From: Bacteroidales bacterium
Lineage (GTDB): Bacteria; Bacteroidota; Bacteroidia; Bacteroidales; Lentimicrobiaceae
Assembly: GCA_016788045.1 (NCBI GenBank)
Contig: JAEUTG010000028.1
Location: 62,001-126,000 of the forward strand
Direction: 5' to 3'
Length of the DNA stretch: 64,000 nucleotides
A program made the position numbers and the translations under genes. How positions within the stretch are numbered: position 1 is the first letter of the stretch; each line of letters opens with the position of its first letter. Positions 62,601 to 64,000 of this stretch are shown here, one piece after another. The notes under the pieces were generated by a model. The model was not told the origin of the DNA, made no database searches, and saw nothing but the letters and a program-made list of their open reading frames with translations.

Positions 62601-62860
62601 ATGGGCAGGTTCTTCAATGCAAGCAAACCCCGCTCAATATTTTCATCGGTGAAAATGCTGGTTTTGCTGGCACTTACACGAATGCTGTTGATCTCTTTCA
62701 GTTGTTTCCGCAGCACATCTTCAAGCAATACACTGGTGGTTTTGCAACCTCTCAGCCGTTCTGCTTCTGCCGGACTCAAATATGAATAACCCAAATTCAC
62801 CAGCATTTGCAATGCCGGAATCTGACTGATGTGGTCTTCTTTGAAACTTGGTGTGTCCAT
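59633..62860 (-). CDS. hsdR: Type I restriction endonuclease subunit R
   Basis: A 1,075-residue motor and nuclease subunit. The PD-ExK nuclease lies at the N-terminus: Asp154 and Glu168-x-Lys170 in YRPDLVLFVNGIPLC plus IIECKRP. Two RecA-like helicase domains follow: Walker A HTQGSGKSLTMVMLA (about 345), DEGHRSQ (motif II), AMTGTPLF (motif III), and LLTGFDEPKNTVLYLTRNL with QAIARVNRIYP (motifs V-VI). The C-terminal third is the helical, HsdM-binding EcoEI_R_C-like region. It appears full length and intact. hsdM and hsdS are expected to the right, beyond the window. Confidence 0.94.
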   Translation of the reverse strand: MDTPSFKEDHISQIPALQMLVNLGYSYLSPAEAERLRGCKTTSVLLEDVLRKQLKEINSIRVSASKTSIFTDENIERGLLALKNLPMNEGYIAASEKAYNLLTLGQALEQSVDGDKKSFTLQYIDWKNISNNVFHVTEEFSVMRSTSKEHYRPDLVLFVNGIPLCIIECKRPDMKEPLKQAISQHLRNQQEDGIRNLYVYSQLTLSIATQEAAFATNGTPEKFWSKWQEKFINADDEKNYNTSLLELKNQKLPGFAKEHLFADRFKYVKQYFDALEQAEILPTEQDHYLYGLCRPDRLLDITFNFILFDNGEKKVSRYQQFFAIKKTMQRIKQIEQGKRTGGVIWHTQGSGKSLTMVMLAQAIAMEPGIRNPKIVLVTDRTDLDDQITKTFRKCGRFVDNATTGQRLVELLESKSDAIVTTIINKFMAAVKKISKPLESHDIFVLVDEGHRSQHGIFNIDMQKTLPNACFIAMTGTPLFKKEKSTAAKFGGIIDAYTVDQAVSDKAVVPLLYEGRLALQDVNASPIDTFFGMISEPLSEYQKADIKRKFARYDHLNSAEQKMRMIAWDISYYFRDNWQGRTPFKGQLVCDKKVNAVKYKEYLDEIGIVSSEVLISPIDEREGEDSAYEKSTEKENQFWKKMMDEHGNSKTYEKNIINRFKNQKDPEIIIVVDKLLTGFDEPKNTVLYLTRNLQGHKLLQAIARVNRIYPDKEFGYIIDYYGVIDNLDDALQLYSSFADFDEEDLAGTLINISEEINKLPQKHSDLWDIFKTIANKRDAEAYQVLLKDEAIRVLFYDKLAAFSKSLKLALSSIQFHKDVDEKIIDRYKSDLAMFLKLRSAVLERYSDEIDYKQYEGQIQKLIDTHITTEKIETITELVNIFDKDKFQQEVENTIGKAAKADKIASRTARHITEKMDEDPAFYKKFSQMLKETIAEYEAKRINEAQYLNRVEEIMNNVLTRTDDDIPVQLHQKDVAKAFYGITIQALSEKIQDFLILKEVSIQAAVHIDDLIRQTVLENGKPIIDWQFKTNITGKLLIDIGDYLIDEVRDKYHIKLSFEEMDKIAEDCIDVAKIRYK

Positions 62861-62909
62861 TACTTTTTCATTTTTAGAGAATCGGGAGCCGGATACAGAG
62901 AATTGAAAC

Positions 62910-63218
62910 TTATTCTATTCGCCTGCATTTCAATAATATAATCACTATTCCCGGTTTTTTTTGAAGAAAAACCTCATAATTAGGAGAATTAAAATCATTA
63001 ATAAGACCTCTAACAGAATCTCTAACAAAATCTCTAACAAGACCTCTAACAGAATCTCTAACAAAATCTCTAACAAGAACTCTAACAGAATCTCTAACAG
63101 AATCTCTAACAGAATCTCTAATAAGAACTCTAACAGGAACTTTAGCAAGGACTTTAACAGAGTCTATAACTAATCCTCTAATAATATCTTTAATAGAATC
63201 TTTGATTGGTTCAATCAT
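62910..63218 (-). CDS. Small protein built from 4-residue R-D-S-V repeats
   Basis: A 102-codon frame in the gap between the ATPase gene and hsdR. Its ATG (63216-63218) overlaps the end of the upstream gene by eight bases, as in coupled genes, and it ends 49 bases before hsdR. Residues 6-73 are 17 tandem 4-residue units, consensus Arg-Asp-Ser-Val, with Arg/Lys first and Val/Ile last nearly invariant and positions 2-3 varying (D-S, D-F, G-L, V-L). The period of four with alternating charged and hydrophobic pairs suggests a helical amphipathic rod. No family is recognised; translation is unproven and the frame could be a by-product of the DNA repeat. Confidence 0.4.
   Translation of the reverse strand: MIEPIKDSIKDIIRGLVIDSVKVLAKVPVRVLIRDSVRDSVRDSVRVLVRDFVRDSVRGLVRDFVRDSVRGLINDFNSPNYEVFLQKKPGIVIILLKCRRIE
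63000..63203. repeat. 17 x 12-bp tandem repeat (minisatellite)
   Basis: Seventeen contiguous 12-base units, consensus AACAGAATCTCT on the plus strand (AGAGATTCTGTT on the minus). Units at 63000-63119 are nearly identical and show a 36-bp higher order (units 1-3 and 4-6 match); those at 63132-63203 are degenerate. Because 12 is a multiple of three, gain or loss of units keeps any reading frame. Confidence 0.95.
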
Positions 63219-64000
63219 TTTGAGAGATATTTAAAACCCATTTAGGTTTGGCATCACTACCAACATTAACAATCTTCTGATTTTTTCTTAATTCAGAAAG
63301 CAGATGATTAATTTTTGTCTTTCTTTGCTTGTCTGTCATCCAATCTGGCAACTTTTTCCAGAGCAATTCATCCACATCTTTTCTATCAAGCGAACCATGT
63401 TCTCTAACTGCTTTAACTATTAAGTCTAAGTAATAACTCTTATCAAATGCCCTATTTTTGGAATATGCAGCCTTTTGATCAGTTTTTTGAGCAATCCTGA
63501 TCCCGACAAAGTAGTTTGGTCTTCTGCCTTCAATAAGTTTTTTGCTTTTTAAATGCCTTTCTTCTAAATCGGTTAAAGGTTGCCTTTTCTGCACTTTGTC
63601 GAGCAAGATAATTTCTTCCAGAGTCAGGTCTTTATTTCTTGCCAGTAACCGGGCGTATTCCATGTCGAGAATCTTACCTGAAATGGTAACTTTTACCTTA
63701 CCTCCTGAAAGGTCATAATCCGGCATTGGGAAGAAGCGTTCCCGCTGAAAATTGAATATCTTCCTTATTCCACCACCGGCAGTATCTACCATCTTCAGGT
63801 TAAACATGGCCGTAGCCAGAAACCGATTTCTGTAATGTTCTTCAGGGGCGTCTTCTTTAACTACTTTTTCAACACTACCTGGGATGAAAGAACCAAGATT
63901 TGTAAAAATCAATTGGTCGTCCATCTCCACCACATTAATTCGACCATGACAGGTGTAATCCTGATGGGCGATGCAGTTATTTAATGCTTCACGAATCGAG
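63211..64000 (-). CDS. AlbA_2/HATPase_c_4-type ATP-binding protein, cut by window edge
   Basis: The frame is open past the GTG at 63933 to the right edge, reading IREALNNCIAHQDYTCHG, so only the C-terminal 262 residues are seen. That segment matches the E-x-x-x-N-A-x-x-H-R-D-Y N-box of the HATPase_c_4 domain found in COG2865-type (Schlafen AlbA_2-like) proteins, followed by GGGIRKIFNFQRERFFPMPDY. The last 90 residues look like a winged helix (SLDRKDVDELLWKKLPDWMTDKQRKTKINHLLSELRKNQKIV, described here by its first and last motifs SLDRKDVDELL and LLSELRKNQKIV). Genes of this family commonly lie within type I restriction loci. Function in the system is unknown. Confidence 0.8.
   Translation of the reverse strand, partial: SIREALNNCIAHQDYTCHGRINVVEMDDQLIFTNLGSFIPGSVEKVVKEDAPEEHYRNRFLATAMFNLKMVDTAGGGIRKIFNFQRERFFPMPDYDLSGGKVKVTISGKILDMEYARLLARNKDLTLEEIILLDKVQKRQPLTDLEERHLKSKKLIEGRRPNYFVGIRIAQKTDQKAAYSKNRAFDKSYYLDLIVKAVREHGSLDRKDVDELLWKKLPDWMTDKQRKTKINHLLSELRKNQKIVNVGSDAKPKWVLNISQND

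Noticed and set aside
62961..63173. Plus-strand and alternative minus-strand ORFs (62945-63148) through the 12-bp repeats
   Set aside because: A 12-bp repeat without stops is open in several frames automatically. Only the 62910-63218 frame overlaps the upstream gene in the manner of a coupled cistron.
63000..63203. CRISPR array
   Set aside because: Units are contiguous 12-mers with no unique spacers and no cas genes.

Overview
The window looks like a chromosomal segment of a Bacteroidota bacterium, probably an environmental Bacteroidales-like lineage. The evidence is a SusC/SusD pair, a protein with a type-B type IX secretion (CHU_C) C-terminal domain, a head-GIN/DUF2807 outer-membrane protein, the DUF4271-hemD-rnpA-yidD gene order, and repeated -7 boxes of the Bacteroidota form TAnnTTTG in front of genes instead of E. 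coli-type promoters. Most of the window is ordinary core genome; the right end (from about 58,938) is a type I restriction locus with a more AT-rich style.

Layout, left to right. 1-3,440: 3' part of a SatD-like gene, a cluster of ATTATAACC half-sites, DUF3307, a WbuC-type cupin and hisS. 3,654-7,322: two tandem MIO ammonia-lyase family genes (hutH and a paralogue) and a small membrane protein. 7,323-12,732: a long leader region, then susC-susD. 12,756-14,379: a promoter, a 26-codon leader peptide and a four-segment attenuator in front of a MATE efflux gene. 14,550-17,162: rocD and a patatin-like lipase. 17,231-23,714 (minus strand): relA/spoT, fur, purA and ccmB-C-D-E, the last including a ccmD of only 43 codons and a CcmE of the CxxxY type. 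23,837-29,691: a T9SS cargo protein, gapA and lepA. 29,701-32,370: a PAS two-component pair. 32,554-35,911: ECF sigma factor, anti-sigma-like protein and GIN-domain outer-membrane protein. 36,008-40,114: yebC and a pta-hbd-ackA operon. 40,293-46,653: DUF4271, hemD, rnpA, yidD, a C-terminal processing protease, and an in-frame O-antigen-ligase/cytidine-deaminase fusion. 46,745-50,644: ChaN-like protein, GtrA, M28 peptidase, flavodoxin. 50,898-55,593: NarX/NarL-like pair, TorF-like porin, ammonium transporter. 55,587-58,915: thioredoxin-like protein, panC, panD, UPF0104, rfaE2. 58,938-64,000 (minus strand): AlbA_2/HATPase-type ATPase (cut by the edge), an ORF made of a 12-bp coding minisatellite, hsdR and a YgjP-type metallopeptidase.

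The most interesting region is 12,756-12,954. The RNA upstream of the MATE gene contains a short ORF and four segments that can pair 1:2, 2:3 and 3:4, with 3:4 a textbook intrinsic terminator 23 bases before the MATE start codon. The logic is that of a trp-type attenuator placed in front of a multidrug exporter, which suggests that a slowed or stalled ribosome switches the exporter on. Second is the 17-unit, 12-bp coding repeat inside the restriction operon. Third is the continuous reading frame joining an O-antigen ligase to a complete cytidine deaminase. No tRNA, rRNA, CRISPR array, IS element or prophage was recognised by reading; no searches were run.
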